A stretch of 64,000 bases of DNA from Capnocytophaga sp. (GTDB taxonomy: Bacteria > Bacteroidota > Bacteroidia > Flavobacteriales > Flavobacteriaceae). The notes beneath the pieces are model-generated. The model ran no database searches, was not told where the DNA came from, and worked only from the letters and a program-made list of their open reading frames with translations. The stretch covers positions 1 through 64,000 of the forward strand of contig JAUMUT010000002.1 of NCBI GenBank assembly GCA_030530525.1, written 5' to 3'. Below, piece after piece: positions 16,581 through 24,685 of this stretch. The position numbers and the translations under genes are program-made. Position 1 is the first letter of the stretch. Every line of letters begins with the position of its first letter.

Positions 16581-17360
16581 TTATTTATAAATCTCTTTTG
16601 CCTTGTCCCATAGTTTATCCATTTCGGGGAGCGACATTTCTGGGAGATTTTTATTTTCTTCTTGGGCTAATTTTTCCAAATATTGAAAGCGTTTAATGAA
16701 TTTTTGATTCGTATATTCCAACGCATTTTCGGGGTTAATTTTCAGAAAACGAGCGTAATTGATAAGGCTAAAAAGTACATCACCAAATTCTTTTTCTGCT
16801 AAAGAATATTCTTGTTTTTGTACTTCGGTTTGAAATTCGTTTATTTCCTCTTGCACTTTTGCCCAAACGTCTTCTTTATTTTGCCAATCAAACCCCACGC
16901 CCGCTACTTTTTCTTGTATTCGGAAGGCTTTTACTAAGGCAGGAAGCCCTTTCGGAACGCCACCCAATACGCTTTTATTGCCCGTTTGTAGCTTTATTTT
17001 TTCCCAATTTTGTTTTACTTCTTCTTCATTTTCTACCGAAATATTTCCGTAAATGTGTGGGTGTCGTTCTATGAGTTTTTCGCAAAGAGAATGTATAACG
17101 TCCGCAATATCAAATTTTTGCGTTTCGCTGGCTATTTTGGCATAAAATACCAAATGCAGAAGAACGTCGCCCAATTCTTTTTTTATTTCAGGGAAATTTC
17201 CTTCCAAAATGGCATCGGTAAGCTCATAAAGTTCTTCCATTGTTAGTGGGCGAAGGCTGAGCATTGTTTGTTTTTTATCCCACGGACATTGCGAGCGAAG
17301 GTCGTCCATAATATCCAAAAGTCGCCCAAAGGCTTGCATTTTTTCTTCCTTAGTGTGCAT
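16581..17360 (-). CDS. mazG: Nucleoside triphosphate pyrophosphohydrolase MazG
   Basis: Hydrolyses (d)NTPs to monophosphates, a house-cleaning enzyme. The 259-residue length fits the two-domain MazG of bacteria. The first domain has LRSQCPWDKKQT, the metal-binding EELYELTDAI and EIKKELGDVLLHLVFYA. The second has RIQEKVAGVGFDW and EINEFQTEV...EKEFGDVLFSLINYARF. All acidic ExxE/ExxD positions are kept. It lies 59 nt downstream of rnhB on the same strand, with no terminator or clear promoter between them, so rnhB-mazG may be an operon. Confidence 0.94.
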   Translation of the reverse strand: MHTKEEKMQAFGRLLDIMDDLRSQCPWDKKQTMLSLRPLTMEELYELTDAILEGNFPEIKKELGDVLLHLVFYAKIASETQKFDIADVIHSLCEKLIERHPHIYGNISVENEEEVKQNWEKIKLQTGNKSVLGGVPKGLPALVKAFRIQEKVAGVGFDWQNKEDVWAKVQEEINEFQTEVQKQEYSLAEKEFGDVLFSLINYARFLKINPENALEYTNQKFIKRFQYLEKLAQEENKNLPEMSLPEMDKLWDKAKEIYK

Positions 17361-17419
17361 TTTTTTACAAATTATTTTTAATAGGAAATAAATAAAAACA
17401 GAATAAATGTAATTAATTT

Positions 17420-18019
17420 TTATTCAGGAAATTCAAATTTTAACTGAACGGGCAGAAGTTGAAAACTTTTCCTGTGGTAAGGCGAAATACCATATTTTTT
17501 AATAGCTTCCCGATGTGTTTTGGTTGGGTAGCCTTTGTTTTTTTTCCAATCGTACATTGGGTATTCTTCGTGTAGTTTTTGCATCAGTTCATCGCGGTAA
17601 GTTTTAGCCAAGATAGAAGCCGCTGCAATACGCATAAAACGGGCATCACCTTTTACCATACACGCATACGGAATGTTGTTAAAAGGCTTGAAGCGGTTTC
17701 CATCAACTACAATAAAATCAGGAACTTGCGTAAGGTTTTCCACAGCTTTTTGCATTCCTAAAATAGATGCATTGAGGATATTTATTTGGTCAATTTCTTT
17801 CTCTGAAATATGAACAACAGAAAAACTAATCGCTTCTTTTTCTATGATAAATCTTAGTTTATCTCTTTGTTTTTCAGATAGTTGTTTGGAATCATTTAAA
17901 GAACTATCAAAAAAATCTTCGGGGAGGATAACCGCTGCTGCTGTAACGGGACCAGCCAAACAACCTCTTCCTGCTTCATCTGTTCCTGCTTCCTTAGGAG
18001 AATAATGCCATTTTTCCAT
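17420..18019 (-). CDS. rnhB: Ribonuclease HII
   Basis: Removes RNA from RNA-DNA hybrids and single ribonucleotides from DNA. From ATG 18019 the protein has 199 residues and begins [19 protein letters not shown]. The catalytic pair is D14-E15, followed by [11 protein letters not shown] and VDGNRF; the segment [15 protein letters not shown] is typical of RNase HII. The frame extends 15 codons further to a TTG at 18062-18064, but that TTG is part of the promoter box TATCTTTG and the extra residues have no counterpart in the family, so I start at 18019. Probably co-transcribed with mazG. Confidence 0.94.
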   Translation of the reverse strand: MEKWHYSPKEAGTDEAGRGCLAGPVTAAAVILPEDFFDSSLNDSKQLSEKQRDKLRFIIEKEAISFSVVHISEKEIDQINILNASILGMQKAVENLTQVPDFIVVDGNRFKPFNNIPYACMVKGDARFMRIAAASILAKTYRDELMQKLHEEYPMYDWKKNKGYPTKTHREAIKKYGISPYHRKSFQLLPVQLKFEFPE

Positions 18020-18061
18020 ATGGGTATATTTTTTAAAAAAAAATGAATAAAAAATAGGTAG

Positions 18062-18069
18062 CAAAGATA
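18062..18069 (-). promoter_or_regulatory. -7 promoter box for rnhB
   Basis: Minus-strand TATCTTTG. Its last three bases give the false TTG start of the longer frame. It lies 42 nt before the chosen ATG at 18019. Confidence 0.55.
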
Positions 18070-18152
18070 CAAAAAATATTAAACTTTTTATAAAAAAACA
18101 GAGGTTTAGATATAAATTCTTACAAAAATATATTTTTTATTATATTTTTTTG

Positions 18153-18160
18153 TATTTTTG
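18153..18160 (+). promoter_or_regulatory. -7 promoter box of the SusC-SusD operon
   Basis: TATTTTTG, 24 nt before the ATG at 18185. Its terminal TTG (18158-18160) is in frame with the SusC gene and creates a false upstream start. Confidence 0.6.
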
Positions 18161-18184
18161 CCTTGTAAAAACACTCATAAAGTT

Positions 18185-21100
18185 ATGAACTTAAAAAAAC
18201 ATAATTGGCTGATATTATTATTGGTGAGTACATTTCAGATGGCTTTTGCTCAGAAAACCATTACGGGAATAGTAAAAGACCAGCAAGGCACTCCTATTTC
18301 GGGTGTAGTTATTCATCAAAAAAAAGATATAAAAATACAAACACAAACCACAGGGGAAGGGAAATATACTATTTCTGCCCAAGAAGGCGATGTGTTAGTA
18401 TTTTCTTTTTTAGGAAAAAAAACGATAGAACGTTCTGTGGGGCAGTCTGCTACGATAGATGTTGTTTTGGAGAATGAAGGAGCCAGCCCACAAGGAACTC
18501 CTACAGATCCTCCAGCAGGAGTAGCTCGTACGAATGTAAGGGGGCCGTCCTCTATTTATGGGGCGAGTAAGCCCTTATGGGTAGTGGATGGGGTAATCCT
18601 TGATAATGATATAGAGCTAAGTCCTGATGCGCTTTCCTCTTCGGATGCTAAGTTGTTGATAGCCTCTGCATTAGGGGGGCTTTCATCTGATGATATTGCT
18701 TCTTTCCGAGTGCTTAAAGATGCTTCGGCAACTTCTATTTATGGGCCTCGTGCTGTTGCAGGTGTCGTGGAGGTTACTACCCGAAGAGGCACGCAAGGAA
18801 CAAGTAGTATCACCTACACTAATGAATCCACCTTTAGGTTCATTCCTACTTATAATAATTTCAATATAATGAATTCACAAGAGCAGATGGATTTTGATAT
18901 GGAAATGCTCCGAAGAGGGAATTATTCCTACCATACCCTAACTGTTCGCAGGAATAAAGGTGAAATAGCGCGTATGTATGAGCTACTTAATACCGCAGGT
19001 GCAGATGGTCGTTTTGGGTTAGATAACACTGATGCAGCCAAGACCGCATATTTGCAAGCTGCTGAACGCAGGAATACGGATTGGTTTGCGAAATTATTCC
19101 AAGCCAGCGTGATACAAAATCATTCCGTAAGTATCACAACAGGGACGGATAAAGCATCCTATTATGCTTCTGTGAGCTTCCTTACCGACCCAGGTTGGAT
19201 GAAGTTCAGTAATAACGATAGATATTCCGCCAACCTCAATGCCAACTATAAGTTAAGCAAAAAGGTAACCTTTAATGTGATTGTAAATGGAGCTTATAGG
19301 GAGGCGAGAACACCTGGAAGTGTAGATCCTATTACGGGGAAAGTATCCTCTTCTTTTGACCTAAATCCATACTCGTATGCATTGAATGCAGCTCGTACGC
19401 TTGACCCTTCTCAGTATTATAATTATCGCTATGCGCCGATGAATATTTTTGAGGAATTACAGAATAACTATACGAATACCAATGTAGGAGATATCAAAGT
19501 GCAAGGGCGACTTTCTTGGAAAATAACACCAAAGATAGAAGCTTCAGCTTTGGCAGCAATTAAGTACCAGAGCATCTCCCAAGAGCTGAACCAAACCGAG
19601 TATTCCAACCTTGCAAGGGCATACCGTGCCACAGATAACCTTAATATGATTAATAGAAATGAATATTTGTATGAAGACCCTTATGATGCTTATGACGTAA
19701 GGCATACCGTTCTTCCAGAAGGAGGTATCCGAGAGAAAACACAAAGTATCCTTAACGGAAAGGATTTTCGGGCAACTATTGATTATAAAGATTCTTTCCT
19801 AAAAGGAATACATAAAATACAACTTTTCGGAGGGATGGAGACGAATGACACATACAGGAATAAAGATTGGAACAAAAATTTCGGATTACTTTATGGCTTA
19901 GGAGAAATTTCTTTCTTTTCCTATGAAGCACTTAAACAAATACAGGAAAGCCGAACTCCTAACTATTACACCGTAACAAACACCACCACACGAAATGTAG
20001 CGTTCTTCTCCAATGCGACTTATGGCTATAAGGATAGATATATTTTTAATGGTACTCTCCGAACCGATGCTTCTAATAAGTTTGCCAGCTCTCGCTATAT
20101 TAGGTGGATGCCTACTTGGAACATTGCTCTTACTTGGAACGTTTCCAAAGAATCTTTCTTCCCTAAGCTAAAACCTATTTCTAACCTGTCCTTCAAGGCT
20201 TCTTTTGGGGTAACTCCAGAAAGTCCATCGGTTAGTAATTCCTTAGCAAAAATTGTGGGTGATGTACCTTGGAGAAGTAGCAATACGAATAGAGAAACAG
20301 CCCTAAGAATCAGTGAAGCAGCTAATTATGAGCTTACCTATGAGAAGAAGCAAGAGCTAAATATAGGAACTCAAGTAGGATTCTTCCATAACAGAATTAA
20401 CCTGGCACTGGACTGGTACACTCGTAACAACTATGACCTTATAGGACGTGTGCCTACTCAAGGACTGAACGGAAGTATCCTCCGTTATGGAAATGTAGCT
20501 TCTATGCGTGCCTATGGGGTGGATTTAAGCCTTGAAACACAGAATATTAAGCTCAAGGATTTCTCCTGGACAACTACCTTTATATATGCTAAGAATGAGA
20601 ATGAAATTACAGAACTTTATGTAGATGCTTCCATTAGTGATATGGTAAGTGGTAATGGCTTCTCCAAGCAGGGCTATCCCGTAGGGTCTATCTTTTCTAT
20701 TCCTTTTCGTGGGCTGAACCAAGATGGTCTCCCTACTTTCTCCGATGCTAACGGAAATACCACTATTGATGGACTTCGGTTTGACCAGCGTAACAATCTG
20801 GATTTCCTTCAATATTCGGGAACCACTAAGCCTACGGATGTTGGTAGTTTAGGAAATCTTTTCAAGTACAAAGGGCTTTCCCTTAACATCCTATTCACCT
20901 ATTCTTTTGGAAATGTGTTGCGCCTGCCAACAGCTTTTAGTGCAAGTTATAATAATGATGCTCTTGCAAGGCCCAAGGAATTTGCTAACCGCTGGATGCA
21001 ACCAGGTGATGAACATCGTACCAATGTTCCTGTAATTGCTTCTTTCTATCAACAGAATGAGATGCCTAACCTACAATATGCTTACACGGCTTATAATTAT

Positions 21101-21346
21101 TCAGATGTACGTATTGCCAAAGGGGATTTTATCCGCTTGAAAGAAATTTCTCTCGGATATGATTTTGACAGAGAAACCCTCCGAGCAATGAAGATAAAAC
21201 GATTAGGTGTGAAGCTCCAAGCCTCCAACCTATTCCTTTTGTATGCAGATAAAAAGCTCAACGGAGCCGACCCAGAATATGCTGGGCTTTCCTCCTTTGT
21301 TCCTAATCCTAAACAAATTACATTCAGCTTGCGAGTGGGCTTATAA
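18185..21346 (+). CDS. SusC/RagA-family TonB-linked outer membrane protein with a shortened plug
   Basis: Outer membrane transporter, first gene of a five-gene operon. From ATG 18185 it has 1053 residues. Signal peptide 1-22 (ends MAFAQ); a carboxypeptidase-regulatory-like domain (about 24-97, TITGIVKDQQGTPISGVVIH); then a short proline/threonine linker (98-111) leading straight to NVRG (117-120) and LWVVDG (131-136); the remaining plug (FRVLKDASATSIYGPRA); and a beta-barrel ending ITFSLRVGL. In relatives I recall about 60 more residues before NVRG, including the TonB box and the first plug strands; these seem to be missing. Coding is G+C-richer than the neighbourhood (55 of 120 bases at 20701-20820). 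Substrate unknown. Confidence 0.9.
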   Translation: MNLKKHNWLILLLVSTFQMAFAQKTITGIVKDQQGTPISGVVIHQKKDIKIQTQTTGEGKYTISAQEGDVLVFSFLGKKTIERSVGQSATIDVVLENEGASPQGTPTDPPAGVARTNVRGPSSIYGASKPLWVVDGVILDNDIELSPDALSSSDAKLLIASALGGLSSDDIASFRVLKDASATSIYGPRAVAGVVEVTTRRGTQGTSSITYTNESTFRFIPTYNNFNIMNSQEQMDFDMEMLRRGNYSYHTLTVRRNKGEIARMYELLNTAGADGRFGLDNTDAAKTAYLQAAERRNTDWFAKLFQASVIQNHSVSITTGTDKASYYASVSFLTDPGWMKFSNNDRYSANLNANYKLSKKVTFNVIVNGAYREARTPGSVDPITGKVSSSFDLNPYSYALNAARTLDPSQYYNYRYAPMNIFEELQNNYTNTNVGDIKVQGRLSWKITPKIEASALAAIKYQSISQELNQTEYSNLARAYRATDNLNMINRNEYLYEDPYDAYDVRHTVLPEGGIREKTQSILNGKDFRATIDYKDSFLKGIHKIQLFGGMETNDTYRNKDWNKNFGLLYGLGEISFFSYEALKQIQESRTPNYYTVTNTTTRNVAFFSNATYGYKDRYIFNGTLRTDASNKFASSRYIRWMPTWNIALTWNVSKESFFPKLKPISNLSFKASFGVTPESPSVSNSLAKIVGDVPWRSSNTNRETALRISEAANYELTYEKKQELNIGTQVGFFHNRINLALDWYTRNNYDLIGRVPTQGLNGSILRYGNVASMRAYGVDLSLETQNIKLKDFSWTTTFIYAKNENEITELYVDASISDMVSGNGFSKQGYPVGSIFSIPFRGLNQDGLPTFSDANGNTTIDGLRFDQRNNLDFLQYSGTTKPTDVGSLGNLFKYKGLSLNILFTYSFGNVLRLPTAFSASYNNDALARPKEFANRWMQPGDEHRTNVPVIASFYQQNEMPNLQYAYTAYNYSDVRIAKGDFIRLKEISLGYDFDRETLRAMKIKRLGVKLQASNLFLLYADKKLNGADPEYAGLSSFVPNPKQITFSLRVGL

Positions 21347-21363
21347 TCCTTAATTTAGTTAAA

Positions 21364-22911
21364 ATGAAAAAGATAAAAATATCTCTAATAGTTTTGCTCT
21401 TGCTTCCTTTTACTTCCTGTAATAAGTTTCTGGATAAGAACCCTGATAGTAGAGTAGAGCTTGATACCCCTGAAAAAATACAAAAATTTTTGGTAAGTGC
21501 CTATCCGACCACTTCCCCAGCAGTACTAACGGAATTTTCCTCCGATAATATAGATGATATAGGGGAAAATAACCGCTATACCCTCCCTTTTATAGAAGAA
21601 ATAGTCTATTGGAAGGAGTTCCATGAATATGGGAACCGCGATGGGCTTCGTGCGATATGGAATGACTGTTATTCCTCTATATATCACGCAAATACCGCTT
21701 TGGAAGCTATTGAAAAATTAGGAGGAAATACCGCCGAACTTAGGGCGTCCAGAGGGGAAGCCTTAGTAGCGCGTGCATATGCTCACTTTGTGTTAGTAAA
21801 TCTTTTCGGGAAACATTATAATGCCTCTACAAGCAGTACGGATTTAGGAATCCCTTATGTAGATGCACCCATTGTACAATTTCGCGCACAACGACCACGT
21901 AATACTGTTGCAGAAGTATATAATCGTATAGAACAAGACCTTACACAAGGGCTTGAACTTATTAATGATACCTATTATAAAGTACCCAAATTCCATTTTA
22001 CCAAAAAAGCCACTCAGGCTTTTGCTACTCGTTTTTATTTGTATAAAGGAGAATGGCAAAAAGCAGAAGAAATGGCAACCAATGTTTTAGGTACAACCAT
22101 CGTATCCAGCACGTTACGCGATTGGACAGCCTTCCAGCCTTTGCTTGCCCAAGACCCTCATGCCAAAGAATATTCCCGCGATGATATTAATGCAAATATT
22201 TTAGTGGCTACGGCTCAAACCAATGCTGTTAGTTATATTGATGGTACTTCTGTGGCACGCTTTACTCACGGCTCAGCGATAGCAAACCGCGAAACATTCT
22301 TAACCGAAAGCAATATTTGGGGCGGTACACAAAGTACTTATAAAGATAAACCTTATACAAGATATATTACTGAAATTAGTAAATATATTTATACCAAATA
22401 TCCGCAATATGTAAATAATCGCTCGCAAGTGGTGCTTTTCAATGCCGATGAAATTCTCTTGGAAAGGGCAGAAGCTCGCATTTTGCAAAATAATTTTACA
22501 GGAGCTTTGGAAGATTTAAATCTCTTTACATCAAGATATTTGAATGTAACCACTGCTTACACCCAGAGTGATATTAATACGGCTTACGAAAGTATTCCGT
22601 ATTCCAGCTATGATACTACAACACGCCTTTCTCGGGCTACTCAAAAGAAACAACTTCACCCTGTTTTTTCTATAACTTCCGACCAAGAAAATCTCTTGCA
22701 TTACCTTTTACAATGCCGAAGATTGCTCACTCTTGGCGAGGGACTTCGTTGGTACGATATTCGTAGATACGGGATAGAAGTGTATCGCCACCAAATAGGA
22801 AATGACGGAAATGCCTATGTAAGGGAAGTGCTTACACAAAGTGATAATCGCCGTACATTGCCACTTCCTGCCGATGTTGCCTCAGCTGGAATGGAACAAA
22901 ACCCAAGATAA
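21364..22911 (+). CDS. RagB/SusD-family surface lipoprotein
   Basis: Cell-surface partner that captures substrate for the SusC-type channel. The 515-residue protein has a lipoprotein signal with lipobox LPFTSC (Cys 19) followed by NKFLDKNPDSRVELDTPEKIQKFLVSAYP, a standard SusD opening. Helical TPR-like segments follow (YSSIYHANTALEAIEKLG, SRGEALVARAYAHFVLVNLFG). The C-terminus carries LTLGEGLRWYDIRRYG and ends GMEQNPR, both typical. It begins 17 nt after the SusC gene. Its first part is G+C-richer (50 of 120 bases at 21541-21660) than its last part (41 of 120 at 22381-22500). No glycoside hydrolase or polysaccharide lyase lies in the operon, so a glycan substrate is not implied. Confidence 0.93.
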   Translation: MKKIKISLIVLLLLPFTSCNKFLDKNPDSRVELDTPEKIQKFLVSAYPTTSPAVLTEFSSDNIDDIGENNRYTLPFIEEIVYWKEFHEYGNRDGLRAIWNDCYSSIYHANTALEAIEKLGGNTAELRASRGEALVARAYAHFVLVNLFGKHYNASTSSTDLGIPYVDAPIVQFRAQRPRNTVAEVYNRIEQDLTQGLELINDTYYKVPKFHFTKKATQAFATRFYLYKGEWQKAEEMATNVLGTTIVSSTLRDWTAFQPLLAQDPHAKEYSRDDINANILVATAQTNAVSYIDGTSVARFTHGSAIANRETFLTESNIWGGTQSTYKDKPYTRYITEISKYIYTKYPQYVNNRSQVVLFNADEILLERAEARILQNNFTGALEDLNLFTSRYLNVTTAYTQSDINTAYESIPYSSYDTTTRLSRATQKKQLHPVFSITSDQENLLHYLLQCRRLLTLGEGLRWYDIRRYGIEVYRHQIGNDGNAYVREVLTQSDNRRTLPLPADVASAGMEQNPR

Positions 22912-22930
22912 AATTAAAAATCCAATAAAA

Positions 22931-23647
22931 ATGAAAAAAATTCTTACTTTCTTATTTATTCTATGGAATATTAATAATATTTATAGTAGTATGAAACCTT
23001 TTTCTAACGGAGATAATGATATTATAGAAGAAAAACGACAAATTTCTTCTTATGAAAACATTGAAATTTCAGGTTCTTATCGTATTGTTTTTACTAACGA
23101 AAAAGAAGGAGAAATTACCATAAAAGCACCAGAAAAAACTCTTCCTTTGATAAAAACCGAAGTGCAAAACCATACTCTAAAAATAGGAATGGAAGATGAA
23201 AAACATAAAATTAATCCAAAAACTACCATTTACATTCCTACTCATTCGCGTATAAAAACGATAATTGCCAAAGGAGCATTAACCATTACTGATGAAAATG
23301 ACTTGATTTTCAGCGACTTACAATTAGATTTACGAGGAAGTGGAACGATGAAACTACAACTGAAAGCCAATTCTTTACAACTAAATATTTCAGGCGCAGG
23401 AGTGGTAACTTTAAGCGGAGAAACCAAAGATTTTTCTGCTAATATAAATGGAGCAGGAAACCTAAAAGCCCAAGATTTTTCCTCAGAAAAGGCAGTTATA
23501 CACATAAAAGGAGCAGGCAAAGCCACCGCTCACGTAACTCGTTCTGTGGAGGCAACTATCGCAGGGACAGGAAAAATAAATATCAGCGGAAACCCTCCTG
23601 AACAGAAAAAAAATATAAAAGGAATAGGAGCAATAAAAATTGAATAA
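22931..23647 (+). CDS. Exported GIN-domain (DUF2807) protein
   Basis: Protein of 238 residues from ATG 22931 (MKKILTFLFILWNINNIYS, signal peptide). The longer frame reaching back to 22841 overlaps the SusD gene and was rejected. The mature part is a repetitive beta structure: short strands with recurring ISGAG, INGAG, IKGAG and IAGTG turns, the hallmark of the GIN or putative auto-transporter adhesin head domain. It should form a right-handed beta-helix outside the cytoplasm. Function in this family is not established. It lies 19 nt after the SusD gene and 3 nt before the metallohydrolase gene, so it is part of the operon. Confidence 0.85.
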   Translation: MKKILTFLFILWNINNIYSSMKPFSNGDNDIIEEKRQISSYENIEISGSYRIVFTNEKEGEITIKAPEKTLPLIKTEVQNHTLKIGMEDEKHKINPKTTIYIPTHSRIKTIIAKGALTITDENDLIFSDLQLDLRGSGTMKLQLKANSLQLNISGAGVVTLSGETKDFSANINGAGNLKAQDFSSEKAVIHIKGAGKATAHVTRSVEATIAGTGKINISGNPPEQKKNIKGIGAIKIE

Positions 23648-23650
23648 AAT

Positions 23651-24682
23651 ATGAAAAAAATAATTTTTTCTCTTTTTGCATTAGCTTTATTTAGCTGTGC
23701 GAAAGATGATATAGAAAAAGATAAAAGCGTAGTGGAGCTCACCACGAAAGAACAAATAGCCAATAGAACCGAATTGGATAGATATTTGTTGGAAAAATTT
23801 ACCAATTTGTACAATGTGGATATTGTTTACCGATATTCGGAGAATGATATTAGTCGTACTTTTAGGTATGTTTCGCCTCCATCTGCCGAAAAAGCGTTGG
23901 AAGCGGCTAACTTTCTGAAATATATGTATTACGAGCCTTATAACTTAATTACGCCACAAGGTTTTTTGCAGAATTATTCTCCTAAACAATTGGTTTTTGT
24001 AGGTTCGCAAGCCTATTCCGATGTAGGAACACGATACAATGGCGGGGCTACCAATGCCGTGAAAATAGAACTTTTAGGTATTAATCACAGAAATTTTAAT
24101 ACCAATACCGATTCGGAAATTATGGACATTGATAATCGTGTATTGAGGCTGATTTATCACGAGTCTTCCCACTTGTTGGAGCAAACAAAAGTAATTCCGC
24201 CCGAATATGAAAAACTTTCTGCCGCCGACTATAAAGGAAGTGCTTGGACATCTTCTTGGTCAGGCACAACCTACTTACTTTCAGGGTTTATCAGTCCTTA
24301 TGCTAGCCAAGATTTACACGAGGATTTCGTGGAAATGATAGCACGTTACATTATTTATTATCAAAAAAATCAATGTGGTTGCGAAACTACCGATAGTACT
24401 TTGGATACCGATGGAGACGGTTTGAATGATACCGAATACGCCACTTGGAAAACAGCCACAGAAAGAAGAGGTAACATTTGGGAAGAACAGCTTTCCCTTG
24501 CCGATGGCAGAAATAACACCTCTGCGGACTATACAGGTAAAGAAATATTAGAAAGAAAGATAGAAATAGTAAAAAACTATCTACAAAACGAATGGAATAT
24601 TAGCTTGGATGCCTTGCGAGAAGAAATCCATAGAAGGCACGCTAATTTGTCAAACAAAGATTTTTCTCAATTTGAATGGTAA
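23651..24682 (+). CDS. Substrate import-associated zinc metallohydrolase lipoprotein (HExxH)
   Basis: Predicted surface or periplasmic lipoprotein metalloenzyme, 343 residues. Lipobox LALFSC gives Cys 16. The zinc motif is H170-E-S-S-H174 in RLIYHESSHLLEQ. A downstream DLHEDFVEMIARY (221-233) supplies candidate third ligands E224 or E228. This architecture matches the family I recall as TIGR04549, found beside SusC/SusD pairs in Bacteroidota. An Asp-rich DTDGDGLND stretch near residue 257 looks like a calcium-binding loop. Gaps of 3 nt on each side place it firmly in the operon. Whether it is a peptidase or another hydrolase is unknown; the context suggests it processes the imported substrate. 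Confidence 0.85.
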   Translation: MKKIIFSLFALALFSCAKDDIEKDKSVVELTTKEQIANRTELDRYLLEKFTNLYNVDIVYRYSENDISRTFRYVSPPSAEKALEAANFLKYMYYEPYNLITPQGFLQNYSPKQLVFVGSQAYSDVGTRYNGGATNAVKIELLGINHRNFNTNTDSEIMDIDNRVLRLIYHESSHLLEQTKVIPPEYEKLSAADYKGSAWTSSWSGTTYLLSGFISPYASQDLHEDFVEMIARYIIYYQKNQCGCETTDSTLDTDGDGLNDTEYATWKTATERRGNIWEEQLSLADGRNNTSADYTGKEILERKIEIVKNYLQNEWNISLDALREEIHRRHANLSNKDFSQFEW

Positions 24683-24685
24683 TTT

